NCBI GenBank assembly: GCA_964647465.1
Contig: CAZYFS010000009.1
Location: forward strand, 1 to 13,559
Reading direction: 5' to 3'
Length of the DNA stretch: 13,559 bases
DNA from: CAZYFS01 sp964647465
GTDB taxonomy: Bacteria; Patescibacteriota; Minisyncoccia; Minisyncoccales; UBA1441
The notes beneath the pieces were generated by a model. The model made no database searches and was not told where the DNA came from. It saw only the letters and a program-made list of their open reading frames with translations. Numbering within the stretch: the first letter of the stretch is position 1; the number at the start of each line of letters is the position of its first letter. A program made the position numbers and the translations under genes. Positions 6,113-13,096 of the stretch are shown here, piece by piece.

Positions 6113-6216
6113 TAAACTGGAAACAACCACACGTGGGCATTCTTGGTCTATGCGCGTTGATTGGATATTGACAAGAAAATATCATCTTGTAAACTGGAAG
6201 TAAGAGAAATTCTTAC
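6113..6216. promoter_or_regulatory. Possible operator region of the second AbiE pair
   Basis: TAAACTGGAA occurs twice as a direct repeat (6113-6122 and 6190-6199). The second copy abuts a 6-bp inverted repeat, GTAAGA (6200-6205) with TCTTAC (6211-6216), that ends 14 nt before the antitoxin ATG. TTGACA (6168-6173) is a perfect -35, but no good -10 follows at 16-18 nt. The 12+12 palindrome of the first pair is absent. Its use as an operator is inferred from position. Confidence 0.35.
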
Positions 6217-6230
6217 CAACAAACTACATT

Positions 6231-6806
6231 ATGAACAAAGGAGACATTCTTGCCTTGTACAAAACAGGGAAAACCATCTTCACCATCAAGGGAATGGCTT
6301 TGATTTGGAAGGAAACTAATTACAACAACTTAAAATCTAAGATAAAATATTATTCTGACAGAAAGAAGCTATTTCGGGTTAGAAGAGGAGTATATGCAAT
6401 TACGGAGAGTTATAATATTTTCGAAGTAGCCAATAAGATATATTCTCCTTCCTATATTAGTTTCGAAACAATTTTGCAGAAAGAAGGATTAATATTCCAA
6501 TATTCTGAAGAAATATTTTTAGCTGCCTCCTTGTCAAGATGCATAAATATTAAGAGTAGAAAGGTGACTTATCGTAAATTAAAAGATGAAATCTTATTAA
6601 ATCGGGAAGGAATCATTAACGAGAATAATTACTCCCGAGCTAGCAAAGAAAGAGCCTTCATGGACATGCTTTATCTAAATAAAAATTATTATTTTGATAA
6701 TCTAAAAAATATTAATTGGCAAAAATGCCTAGCGATGCTTAATATTTATCAGCAAAAAAGCTTAACCCGAACTTTAAACGGTTATTATCAAAACAGAAAT
6801 GCTTAA
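6231..6806 (+). CDS. AbiEi-like antitoxin (pair 2)
   Basis: The 191-residue protein follows the same plan as the first AbiEi but with low visible identity. It has an N-terminal winged-helix region (about 15-56, FTIKGMALIW then NLKSKIKYYSDRKKLFRVRRGVY), then YSPSYISFETILQKEGLI (71-88) and ASKERAFMDMLYLNKNYYFD (137-156), the antitoxin-domain blocks. The start is an ATG with no Shine-Dalgarno or good -10 nearby. The last 8 nt overlap the start of the toxin gene, so translation is coupled. Expected to repress its own operon and antagonise the adjacent nucleotidyltransferase. Divergence from pair 1 suggests separate acquisition rather than recent duplication, which is inference. Confidence 0.78.
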   Translation: MNKGDILALYKTGKTIFTIKGMALIWKETNYNNLKSKIKYYSDRKKLFRVRRGVYAITESYNIFEVANKIYSPSYISFETILQKEGLIFQYSEEIFLAASLSRCINIKSRKVTYRKLKDEILLNREGIINENNYSRASKERAFMDMLYLNKNYYFDNLKNINWQKCLAMLNIYQQKSLTRTLNGYYQNRNA

Positions 6807-7434
6807 TTGGAGAGAACACAAGGTAAGGATGGTCGAAATTCTTAGAGATATTTATAGAAATATCCAAATCTCCTCAGTTTTGGGATTTAAAAGAGGAACA
6901 GCCGCTTATTTATTTTATGGGTTAGATCGATACTCAACGGATTTAGATTTTGATTTGTTGGAACCTAAAGCAAGGGATTTGGTTTTTCAAGAAATCACAA
7001 AGATTTGCAAAAAACACACTAATATTAAAGAACAATACCTTAAAAGAAATACGATTTTTCTTCTTCTTGATTATGGGGAAAGAGAACATAATATTAAGAT
7101 TGAGATTTCAACCAGAGGAATGGATAATCACTATCAGATTTTAGATTATCTTGGCGTTAGTGTGCTAGTGATGAAAAAGGAAGATATGTTTGCTAATAAG
7201 CTTATTGCCCTTTGCCAACGGAGAAATGTTGCTAATCGGGATCTCTTTGATTTGAATTATTTCTTTTCTAATCACTGGGATGTTAACGAAAGCATTATTA
7301 AGCTAAGAACAGGCAAAAGTCTTAATGAATACCTTGAGGACTGTATCAAAAGCGTGGAAGGAGTTAATAACAATCAAATCTTGCATGGCCTAGGAGAATT
7401 AGTTAACGAGAAACAAAAACGATTAGTCAAAGAG
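6799..7434 (+). CDS. AbiEii-like nucleotidyltransferase toxin (pair 2), 3' end in an N gap
   Basis: The visible 212 residues contain the AbiEii catalytic region. FKRGTAAYLF (30-39) is the nucleotide-binding motif with Arg in place of the first Gly seen in pair 1. GLDRYSTDLDFDL (41-53) carries the metal-binding acids Asp48, Asp50 and Asp52. IKIEIS (99-104), KKEDMFANKLIAL (126-138) and NRDLFDLNYFF (146-156) follow, as in pair 1. It overlaps the antitoxin gene by 8 nt. The sequence runs into the gap at 7435; compared with pair 1 (242 residues), only about 25-30 residues should be missing. Function is expected to match pair 1, with its own cognate antitoxin; cross-neutralisation cannot be judged from sequence. 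Confidence 0.82.
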
Positions 7435-7534
7435 NNNNNNNNNNNNNNNNNNNNNNNNNNNNNNNNNNNNNNNNNNNNNNNNNNNNNNNNNNNNNNNNNN
7501 NNNNNNNNNNNNNNNNNNNNNNNNNNNNNNNNNN
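7435..7534. other. Assembly gap (100 N)
   Basis: Exactly 100 N of unknown true length. It hides the end of the second AbiEii gene and the 5' end of the beta-propeller gene, and could hide whole genes between the defence-type island and the envelope genes. Confidence 0.95.
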
Positions 7535-8581
7535 CGGGTAATTGATTATCGATCAAAGATAGCACCGCTTAATCAGTTGGTTCGTCATCTTTTTAATATT
7601 GAATCGGTTCCTTTTGCTAAGGCTCTTGCCTTTTCACCAGACGGAAAGGAAATGTGGACAACTCTTCTCTCGAATAAAAGAAGGGGAGTTAGCGTTTTTC
7701 TTTCTTCAACAGGACAAAAAATCGCAGACATTGATTTAGCCGGGAAAGGAGGAGTAGAAGTAATATTTTCGGCAGATGGAGAAAAAGCTTATGTTAGTCA
7801 GATGGAAACAGGTAAAATTTTTGAAATTGATACTCAATCTAAAAAAATTGCACGAGTTTTCTTTAGCCAAGGCATTTGGACGAAGGTTTTAGCTCTCTCC
7901 TTTGACGAAAAAACTCTTTTTGCTTCTAATTGGTCCAGTAATGACGTTTCGGTTATTAACTTAGAAAGTGGCGAGGTTCTTTATCGTCTATCAACAGTCG
8001 ATACGCCTCGCGGTCTTTATCCGACGGAAGACGGAAAAACTCTTTATGTGGCCGGCTTCCAGGACGGAGAAATAGAAAAGATAAACCTAGAAACCAAAGA
8101 AAGCCAAGTCATCTTTAAAAGCGGAGGAGCGATGCGTCACATTGTCGCCGATGAAGAGAAGGGAATTCTTTATGGTTCAGATATGGGTAGAGATGTTATT
8201 TGGAAAGCTTCAATGGAAAACGATGAAGTTAAGAAATTTGTTGCAACGGATCATAATCCCAATACAATTGTTCTTAGTCCCGATAAGCGGATTCTTTTTG
8301 TTTCCTCTCGAGGAATAAACGCTTCGGCAACTAATTATTATGTCCCGGGGCCAGAATGGGGTTCGATCCTTCTCTTTGATACCGAGACAGGAGAAATACT
8401 CGACGCTATTGTTGCCGGTAATCAGCCAACCGCTTTGGATATTTCTCCCGATGGTCAATTGCTTGTCTTTTCTGATTTTCTTGATGCTCGCCTAGAGGTT
8501 TTTGCCATTCCTTCTTTTGATATCTTGAAAGAAGGAGAGGGGGGCCGGAGCAATATTTACCAAAAAGAATTAAGGAAATAA
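7535..8581 (+). CDS. YncE/YVTN-like beta-propeller protein, 5' end in an N gap
   Basis: The frame is already open at the first base after the gap, and the TTG at 7577 is not a convincing start, so this is a 5'-truncated gene of 348 visible residues. It has about seven propeller-type repeats, seen as SPDGKEMW, SADGEKAYVS, FDEKTLFASNWSSNDVSVIN, TEDGKTLYVAGFQDGEIEKIN, EEKGILYGSDMGRDVIWKAS, SPDKRILFVSS and SPDGQLLVFS, most followed by an xxxxxDxxTGE-type strand. This is the YVTN/surface-layer or lactonase-like class. Such proteins are often exported, and a signal peptide or anchor may lie in the gap. The ligand or enzymatic activity cannot be told. It is not obviously part of the toxin-antitoxin island upstream. 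Confidence 0.8.
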   Translation, partial: RVIDYRSKIAPLNQLVRHLFNIESVPFAKALAFSPDGKEMWTTLLSNKRRGVSVFLSSTGQKIADIDLAGKGGVEVIFSADGEKAYVSQMETGKIFEIDTQSKKIARVFFSQGIWTKVLALSFDEKTLFASNWSSNDVSVINLESGEVLYRLSTVDTPRGLYPTEDGKTLYVAGFQDGEIEKINLETKESQVIFKSGGAMRHIVADEEKGILYGSDMGRDVIWKASMENDEVKKFVATDHNPNTIVLSPDKRILFVSSRGINASATNYYVPGPEWGSILLFDTETGEILDAIVAGNQPTALDISPDGQLLVFSDFLDARLEVFAIPSFDILKEGEGGRSNIYQKELRK

Positions 8582-8589
8582 AGAGAGGC

Positions 8590-8618
8590 TTTTCTAAATA
8601 GTTTTTCTGTTCTATAAT
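8590..8618 (+). promoter_or_regulatory. Possible promoter entering the third gap
   Basis: A perfect TATAAT (8613-8618) lies 17 nt after TTTTCT (8590-8595), a poor -35. It would drive whatever begins in the gap at 8640, or the membrane-protein operon. Confidence 0.35.
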
Positions 8619-8639
8619 AAAAAGTAATTAACTTCTTAA

Positions 8640-8739
8640 NNNNNNNNNNNNNNNNNNNNNNNNNNNNNNNNNNNNNNNNNNNNNNNNNNNNNNNNNNNNN
8701 NNNNNNNNNNNNNNNNNNNNNNNNNNNNNNNNNNNNNNN
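8640..8739. other. Assembly gap (100 N)
   Basis: Exactly 100 N of unknown true length between the propeller gene and the small membrane-protein gene. Confidence 0.95.
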
Positions 8740-8764
8740 TTAATCAATAAATCATAAATTGCTT

Positions 8765-9079
8765 ATGTCTTCTTTTCTTATTCTTGTCTTTGCTTTTCTA
8801 GGAGGGGTTATCCGTGGGCTAGTCGGTCTTATTAAACATCAATTTGCCTATAAAAACGTTCCGTTTAAATGGAAATATTTTCTCGGAATGAGTTTACTTT
8901 CCGGAATAATTGGTTTTGTGGTAGTAGTGGCAGTAAAAGATTTGGGATTTACTTATAATAATACCTTTGGATGGTCTTTAGCAGTGATTATTGGATACAC
9001 CGGAGGAGACTTTATAGAAAATATTTACAAGATCATCATTAAAAAATCTTCTTTCGGAGAAAAAGAGGAGAAAAAATAG
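8765..9079 (+). CDS. Small three-helix membrane protein, holin-like topology
   Basis: The 104-residue protein has three predicted transmembrane segments: about 1-24 (begins MSSFLILVFAFLGGVIRGLV), 40-58 (YFLGMSLLSGIIGFVVVVA) and 68-90 (FGWSLAVIIGYTGGDFIENI). The C-terminus is short, lysine- and glutamate-rich, and probably cytoplasmic. The Gly-rich first helix and the TGGDFIENIYK block resemble small holin-like proteins, but there is no lysin gene or other phage gene here, so that label is only descriptive. I chose the ATG at 8765 over a TTG at 8759; a CATAAA -10-like box ends 6 nt before it. The stop is 35 nt upstream of the DUF5667 gene, so the two are probably co-transcribed and may work together at the membrane. 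Confidence 0.72.
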   Translation: MSSFLILVFAFLGGVIRGLVGLIKHQFAYKNVPFKWKYFLGMSLLSGIIGFVVVVAVKDLGFTYNNTFGWSLAVIIGYTGGDFIENIYKIIIKKSSFGEKEEKK

Positions 9080-9088
9080 TTATAAAAA

Positions 9089-9110
9089 TTAATTAAAATA
9101 ATTTAATTAA
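9089..9110. repeat. AT-only inverted repeat before the DUF5667 gene
   Basis: TTAATTAAA (9089-9097) and TTTAATTAA (9102-9110) are perfect arms around 4 nt, ending 4 nt before the ATG at 9115. It contains -10-like hexamers. In sequence this AT-rich such repeats arise by chance, so a role is uncertain. Confidence 0.3.
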
Positions 9111-9114
9111 AAAC

Positions 9115-10851
9115 ATGTTTAAAAAATTAATAATTGCTTCTTTATTCTTTAGTTTACTGTTTGGTTTTGTTGGGGTGATTGGAGCAGAGGAAGCAAGTGA
9201 TTCTGATCCATTAATAGTGACTTCCAACGAGATAGCTCTTGAAGAAACTGTCACAGAGACAATTACTACGGAACCTTCGGAATTAGTTGAACCGGGAATC
9301 GCTCCAGATAATTTCTTTTACCCTTTTAAATTATTTTTTGAGAATGTGGGAACTGCTTTTACTTTTGGCAACTTAGCAAAAGCGAAACGTTATGCTAATT
9401 TAGCGGAAAAACGAATGGCTGAAGCACAAATAATGATCGGCGAAGGAAAAGAGAAAATAGCAGAAAGAACTTTAAATCGCTATCAAGAACTTCTTGATGG
9501 TTCGCTAGATCGTTCGCAACGAGCTTCAGAAAAAGGAAAAGATCCTTCAGAGATTCAAGAAAAAATATCACGAATAACCGAAAATCATCTTCTGGTTCTT
9601 GATAAAGTCCTTGAGCAGGTTCCTGAGCAAGCCCAAGTCGCTGTTCAGCAAGCAAGGAATATTTCTCATTCTCGACAAATACAAGCCTTAACAGGTTTAT
9701 TGGAAACCAGCCCGCAAAAAGCAGATCAGATAAGTAAAGAAATTCTTGATCGGAGAATTGTCTGGATTAAAGAAAAAATCGCCATTAACGACGATGAAGG
9801 AGCGGAAAGCAAATTGGCAGAATGGGAAGAACACGCTAATTTCTTGGAAGCGATTCAAGAGAAGAAAGAAGAATTATCTTCTATTATTGCCGATGGACTA
9901 GAAAAAGGGCTGAAAGATCTGGATGGTATTCGTGAGCAGGCAAGAGGCTCTTCTTCTAGATTGCAAGAGGTAGTTCAGGAGGTGCGGAACAGAGCGGCAG
10001 GGAACCAAGAGAAATTTTTCGAAACCCTAAAAGAAGTAAATTTAGAAGAAGCAGCAATACTTCTTGATGAAGCCGCCGAAGGAAGTTTTACCAATTTGAT
10101 AGGAGAGATTACGGGATTAGGAGGAATGATGTCTTCTTCTGTTGTTACTAATTTGGAGACAATAACTCGCCTAGAGATGAAAGAAATGGGTGATTGGATC
10201 AAAGCTAATGGTCTTAATCAATACGGCGATCTCATGGGAACGATATATACAGGAGGAACTCCTCTTTTTGACGAATTAACCGGAGAAGAGATTGATCGAA
10301 TGGGATATATTCTAAAACAGCATCCCAATCGGCCATGGCAAAGAATTGCTAAAGAAGAGAAAGTTCAGGAAGCTCTTCGTGAACATGAAAGATATATTGG
10401 ACTTTGGGAGGGAATAACCAATCAAATTGAAGCAGGGAGAGAAGACTTATTAGAAAGAGAAGAAACAGAGATAGAAACGGAAGCAGAAAGAAGTGAGTTA
10501 ATTTATAAATTAAACAATGAACGCTTAGAAGAGTTAAATAATCTTTATGAAAAAATTTCCGGTGAAGATAAGGAAACAATTGAAGGAATGATGCGTATTT
10601 CAGAAAGGGAAAGACAGAGAATAGAACAGGGGAACCCGCAATTATTACTGACGCCAGAATATAGAGGAAATATTCTTGTTCCACAGCAGATTCGTCAGGA
10701 AGTAAAAATTCAATTAAGAAATGAGGAAGCAGCAAAGGTGAGAGCAGGAAGAGATGAAGCAGGAAATCCTGAAGCCGGTTCATCTTCAACAACTGTTTCG
10801 CCAGAGGAGACAAAAGGCTCAGACTCTAAAGGTGGAGCAGGCAAGAATTAG
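9115..10851 (+). CDS. Secreted DUF5667-domain protein with long coiled-coil body
   Basis: The 578-residue protein starts with a clear signal peptide (MFKKLIIASLFFSLLFGFVG through about residue 24, likely cut at VIGA/EE). PDNFFYPFKLFFENVGTAFT (64-83), followed by AKAKRYANLAEKRMAEAQIM (88-107), is the hallmark of DUF5667, a domain common in extracytoplasmic proteins of Patescibacteria and other bacteria. The remainder is highly charged and mostly helical (Glu/Lys/Arg-rich, about 100-290 and 400-535), consistent with coiled coils. The tail (about 540-578) is a low-complexity Gly/Ser/Thr/Glu stretch that looks disordered. No catalytic motif is seen. It follows a small membrane protein, probably in one operon, and is closed by a strong terminator. 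Export and domain are well supported; function is unknown. Confidence 0.82.
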   Translation: MFKKLIIASLFFSLLFGFVGVIGAEEASDSDPLIVTSNEIALEETVTETITTEPSELVEPGIAPDNFFYPFKLFFENVGTAFTFGNLAKAKRYANLAEKRMAEAQIMIGEGKEKIAERTLNRYQELLDGSLDRSQRASEKGKDPSEIQEKISRITENHLLVLDKVLEQVPEQAQVAVQQARNISHSRQIQALTGLLETSPQKADQISKEILDRRIVWIKEKIAINDDEGAESKLAEWEEHANFLEAIQEKKEELSSIIADGLEKGLKDLDGIREQARGSSSRLQEVVQEVRNRAAGNQEKFFETLKEVNLEEAAILLDEAAEGSFTNLIGEITGLGGMMSSSVVTNLETITRLEMKEMGDWIKANGLNQYGDLMGTIYTGGTPLFDELTGEEIDRMGYILKQHPNRPWQRIAKEEKVQEALREHERYIGLWEGITNQIEAGREDLLEREETEIETEAERSELIYKLNNERLEELNNLYEKISGEDKETIEGMMRISERERQRIEQGNPQLLLTPEYRGNILVPQQIRQEVKIQLRNEEAAKVRAGRDEAGNPEAGSSSTTVSPEETKGSDSKGGAGKN

Positions 10852-10868
10852 CTTTGATTGTTTGGGAG

Positions 10869-10897
10869 CCCCTTCTTTCTTGCGAAGAAGGGGTTTT
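10869..10897 (+). terminator. Strong intrinsic terminator of the DUF5667 gene
   Basis: CCCCTTCTT (10869-10877) and AAGAAGGGG (10885-10893) form a perfect 9-bp stem with a 7-nt loop, followed by TTTT (10894-10897). There is no T-tract for the minus strand, so it works in one direction only. Confidence 0.82.
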
Positions 10898-11177
10898 ATG
10901 TTTCTATTTGTTCCATGACTTCTTTTGCAAAGAAGAGAGGTCTTTCTTTTCTTGGATAATCAGGGACGTCTAAGTCTTCTAAAAAGAAACGGGGTTTAAC
11001 AGTTAAGGTTGCTTGGGCTTGATCTAATAAATAACGTCACCATTCTCCTTCGGGCTTCGCGTAACTTCCAGATCGATGGATATTAATAGGGGCGATAGAG
11101 ATGTTCTCGGCCATAGACTCGGAAGCAAAAAATTAGCCGGCACAGAAAATCTTTTCGTCTGTTTCTACTATGGTTCA
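10896..11177 (-). pseudogene. Decayed minus-strand gene fragment, family unknown
   Basis: On the minus strand one frame reads like protein across internal stops. It gives TIVETDEKIFCAG, then TAA, then a segment with MAENISIAPINIHRSGSYAK from the ATG at 11114, then PEGEW, then TGA (11037-11039), then RYLLDQAQATLTVKPRFF and on to EVMEQIET, ending with TAA at 10896-10898. The last 46 codons are uninterrupted and use ordinary codons. The same frame carries another TGA at 11175-11177 just upstream. The composition (charged, Pro- and aromatic-rich, no low complexity) argues for former coding. I do not recognise the family. The terminal TAA overlaps the convergent terminator. It could instead be chance open sequence. 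Confidence 0.5.
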
Positions 11178-11203
11178 AAGAATAACGAATCATTTTACCC
11201 TCT

Positions 11204-11233
11204 TTGGAACAAAATTTGCTTTTAGTGTATTAT
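11204..11233 (+). promoter_or_regulatory. Candidate promoter of the MEMO-CapA gene
   Basis: TTGGAA (11204-11209) and TATTAT (11228-11233) are 18 nt apart. The predicted start near 11240 leaves a leader of roughly 48 nt. Confidence 0.5.
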
Positions 11234-11287
11234 TAATATGCCCTGAGCGGAATTAAAAAAGGAAATAATTTAATTCTCGAAAAATTA

Positions 11288-13024
11288 ATGTTGCATCAAA
11301 GTAGTAAAAAATATTTTATAGTCGTTTTAATTTTCGTTGTTCTTTCTTTATCAATTTTGTTAGGAAATTACCTTTTCTTTTTAGAAAAAGAATTATCTTC
11401 TCAAAGTAAAGTTCTTACTATTAGTGCTGGAATTGTTCCTTCTGATTTAATTACTCGAGAGACAATGGAGAAGTTTTTTCAGCGTCTAGCTATAGAAGAG
11501 GGGTTAAAAACCATTGTCTTGATAGGCCAGCAAATTTTTTTGGAAAGAGAGGATAGTAATTTTATTAGTCTTCCTATTGGCGAAAAGGAATTTTGGGGAA
11601 CTTTAATCGATCAAGATTTTTTAACAAAATTAGCAGGCAAGGAAACTTTTGTTTTCAGAGAAAAGGAGTTATTTCCCAAATCTAATTTAGTAAATCTAGT
11701 TCCGTTTATTAACCAATATTTGCCAAAGGTTAAAATCGTTCCCCTTATCGTTCCCGATAATCTTTCCTTGGATGAAGTCAAAAATTTTGTCAGCATTTTA
11801 GATTCTTTAACTAATTTACAAACGATGGTTGTCGCGAGCGTCAATTTTTCTAATGGTCTCCCTGCTTCGGTGGCGGCACTGCACGACCAAAAGAGCATCA
11901 GGACTTTAACTAACTTTGAAGAGGATAATTTTTCTAATATTGAAGTTACTTCTTGGCAAACTCTATATATTGTCCGGGATTTTGCTCGGCGGCGCCAAAA
12001 AGAAGTCTCGGAAATTATTACTTACAAAAATTCCGCTGATTATCAAAAAGAGAAAAGCGTTTCCGGAACTACTTCTTACCTTAGTTTGCTGTTTAAAGAA
12101 GGTTTCTTTGAAGAGAAAAACGATTTGGGGGTTTCCTTACTATTCACAGGCGATATTATGCTTGATAGAGGAGTGGCTGTTTGGTTAAAAAGAGAAGGAT
12201 ATTTTTATCCCTTCCAGAAAATATCGCAACTTTTTGAAGGGGTTGATATTCTTTGTGGAAACTTAGAGGGACCAATTGTTAAAGAGAAAATTCAATTTCC
12301 TCGTCATTCTTTAACTTTTAATTTCGATTCAGCTGTTGTTGAAGCACTATCTCAAGCTAAATTTAATTTAATAAATTTAGCTAATAATCATACTTTAAAT
12401 CGAGGGCGCTCAGGATTAGAACAAACCCACGATTTTTTAGAAACAGCTAATATTAACTGGGTAGGTGATCCAGTTCAATGTAATCAGTCAGCCAATCTTT
12501 TTGAAGAGGAAGATGTAATTTTTCTTGCTTTTGATCAAACGCTTTCGGCAAGTTGTTCTGACAAGGAAATCGAGAGAATGATTAAAGAGGCTAAAGAATT
12601 TTCCCAATCAAAATATCTCATTGTCTTTTTCCATTGGGGGGAAGAATATCGCCTTCAAAATTCTTCTCGGCAACAAGAATTAGCTCATCTGGTAATTGAT
12701 GCCGGAGCTGATCTAATAATTGGAAGTCATCCTCATGTAGTCCAAAACATCGAAAAGTACCAAGGGAAACTAATTTTTTATTCTTTGGGGAATTTCGTTT
12801 TTGATCAATATTTTTCTGAAGAAACTCAGCAAGGATTAGTTTTGGGGGTAGGGTTATTCCCCGAGAAAACGATTTTTTATCTTTTTCCTGTTGGAGGTGA
12901 GTTATCTCAACCTTATTTAATGGATTCTTTATCGAAAGAAAATTTCCTTGCTGAACTTGCTCAAAGATCTAGCTTAGAATTAGCAGACTTTATTAGAGAA
13001 GAAGTGATTATTATTAAAAGATAA
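11288..13024 (+). CDS. Membrane-anchored MEMO-like (ligand-less) plus CapA fusion protein
   Basis: The 578-residue protein has an N-terminal membrane anchor (about 10-32) that leaves the rest outside the cytoplasm. Residues about 42-272 resemble MEMO1/AmmeMemoRadiSam protein B: ISAGIVPSDLI (45-55), IVLIGQQIF (76-84), LVNLVPFI (134-141), KIVPLIV (149-155), VVASVNFSNG (181-190) and GTTSYLSLLF (260-269). The metal-ligand His and Asp positions expected in MEMO proteins read Ser, Gln or Asn here, so it looks like a degenerate, non-catalytic domain. Residues about 282-540 are a CapA/PGA_cap metallophosphatase-like domain with FTGDIML (286-292), NLEGP (325-329), NNH (366-368), FHWGEEY (448-454), GSHPHVVQ (479-486) and SLGNFVFDQ (499-507), all intact. 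CapA proteins are linked to poly-gamma-glutamate or other capsule handling. CapA call firm; MEMO homology moderately firm; role inferred. Confidence 0.82.
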   Translation: MLHQSSKKYFIVVLIFVVLSLSILLGNYLFFLEKELSSQSKVLTISAGIVPSDLITRETMEKFFQRLAIEEGLKTIVLIGQQIFLEREDSNFISLPIGEKEFWGTLIDQDFLTKLAGKETFVFREKELFPKSNLVNLVPFINQYLPKVKIVPLIVPDNLSLDEVKNFVSILDSLTNLQTMVVASVNFSNGLPASVAALHDQKSIRTLTNFEEDNFSNIEVTSWQTLYIVRDFARRRQKEVSEIITYKNSADYQKEKSVSGTTSYLSLLFKEGFFEEKNDLGVSLLFTGDIMLDRGVAVWLKREGYFYPFQKISQLFEGVDILCGNLEGPIVKEKIQFPRHSLTFNFDSAVVEALSQAKFNLINLANNHTLNRGRSGLEQTHDFLETANINWVGDPVQCNQSANLFEEEDVIFLAFDQTLSASCSDKEIERMIKEAKEFSQSKYLIVFFHWGEEYRLQNSSRQQELAHLVIDAGADLIIGSHPHVVQNIEKYQGKLIFYSLGNFVFDQYFSEETQQGLVLGVGLFPEKTIFYLFPVGGELSQPYLMDSLSKENFLAELAQRSSLELADFIREEVIIIKR

Positions 13025-13031
13025 ATATTTT

Positions 13032-13060
13032 TTGATAAGAATACTAAATTGTCTTATACT
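13032..13060 (+). promoter_or_regulatory. Consensus-like promoter of the NYN nuclease gene
   Basis: TTGATA (13032-13037) and TATACT (13055-13060) are exactly 17 nt apart. Transcription would start near 13067, giving a leader of about 30 nt with a strong Shine-Dalgarno. Confidence 0.75.
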
Positions 13061-13078
13061 AAGGCAAGGACGAAAAAA

Positions 13079-13093
13079 GGAGGAGGAGGAGGA
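13079..13093 (+). promoter_or_regulatory. Shine-Dalgarno made of five GGA repeats
   Basis: Five tandem GGA triplets lie 3 nt before the ATG at 13097. They contain several overlapping AGGAGG matches to the 16S rRNA tail, so spacing from about 3 to 9 nt is available. This settles the start at 13097 rather than an in-frame TTG at 13049. Confidence 0.75.
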
Positions 13094-13096
13094 CTT

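Larger units (their letters stand above)
10852..11287. other. Intergenic stretch with a terminator, a decayed gene and a promoter
   Basis: These 436 bases hold no intact gene. They contain the terminator of the DUF5667 gene (10869-10897), a decayed minus-strand reading frame (10896-11177) and the promoter of the MEMO-CapA gene (11204-11233). The leader from about 11240 to 11287 holds AAAAAAGGAAA, too far from the ATG to serve as a normal Shine-Dalgarno. Confidence 0.7.

Noticed and set aside
8765..9079. Phage holin within a prophage
   Set aside because: No lysin, capsid, tail or integrase gene is nearby; only the topology is similar.
10349..10813. 154-codon minus-strand frame rich in Leu and Phe
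   Set aside because: It is antisense to the Glu/Lys-rich coiled-coil region of the DUF5667 protein; such Leu/Phe-rich shadows are expected there.
11916..12188. 90-codon + strand frame
   Set aside because: It lies inside the MEMO-CapA gene in another frame, and that gene is supported by conserved motifs on both sides.
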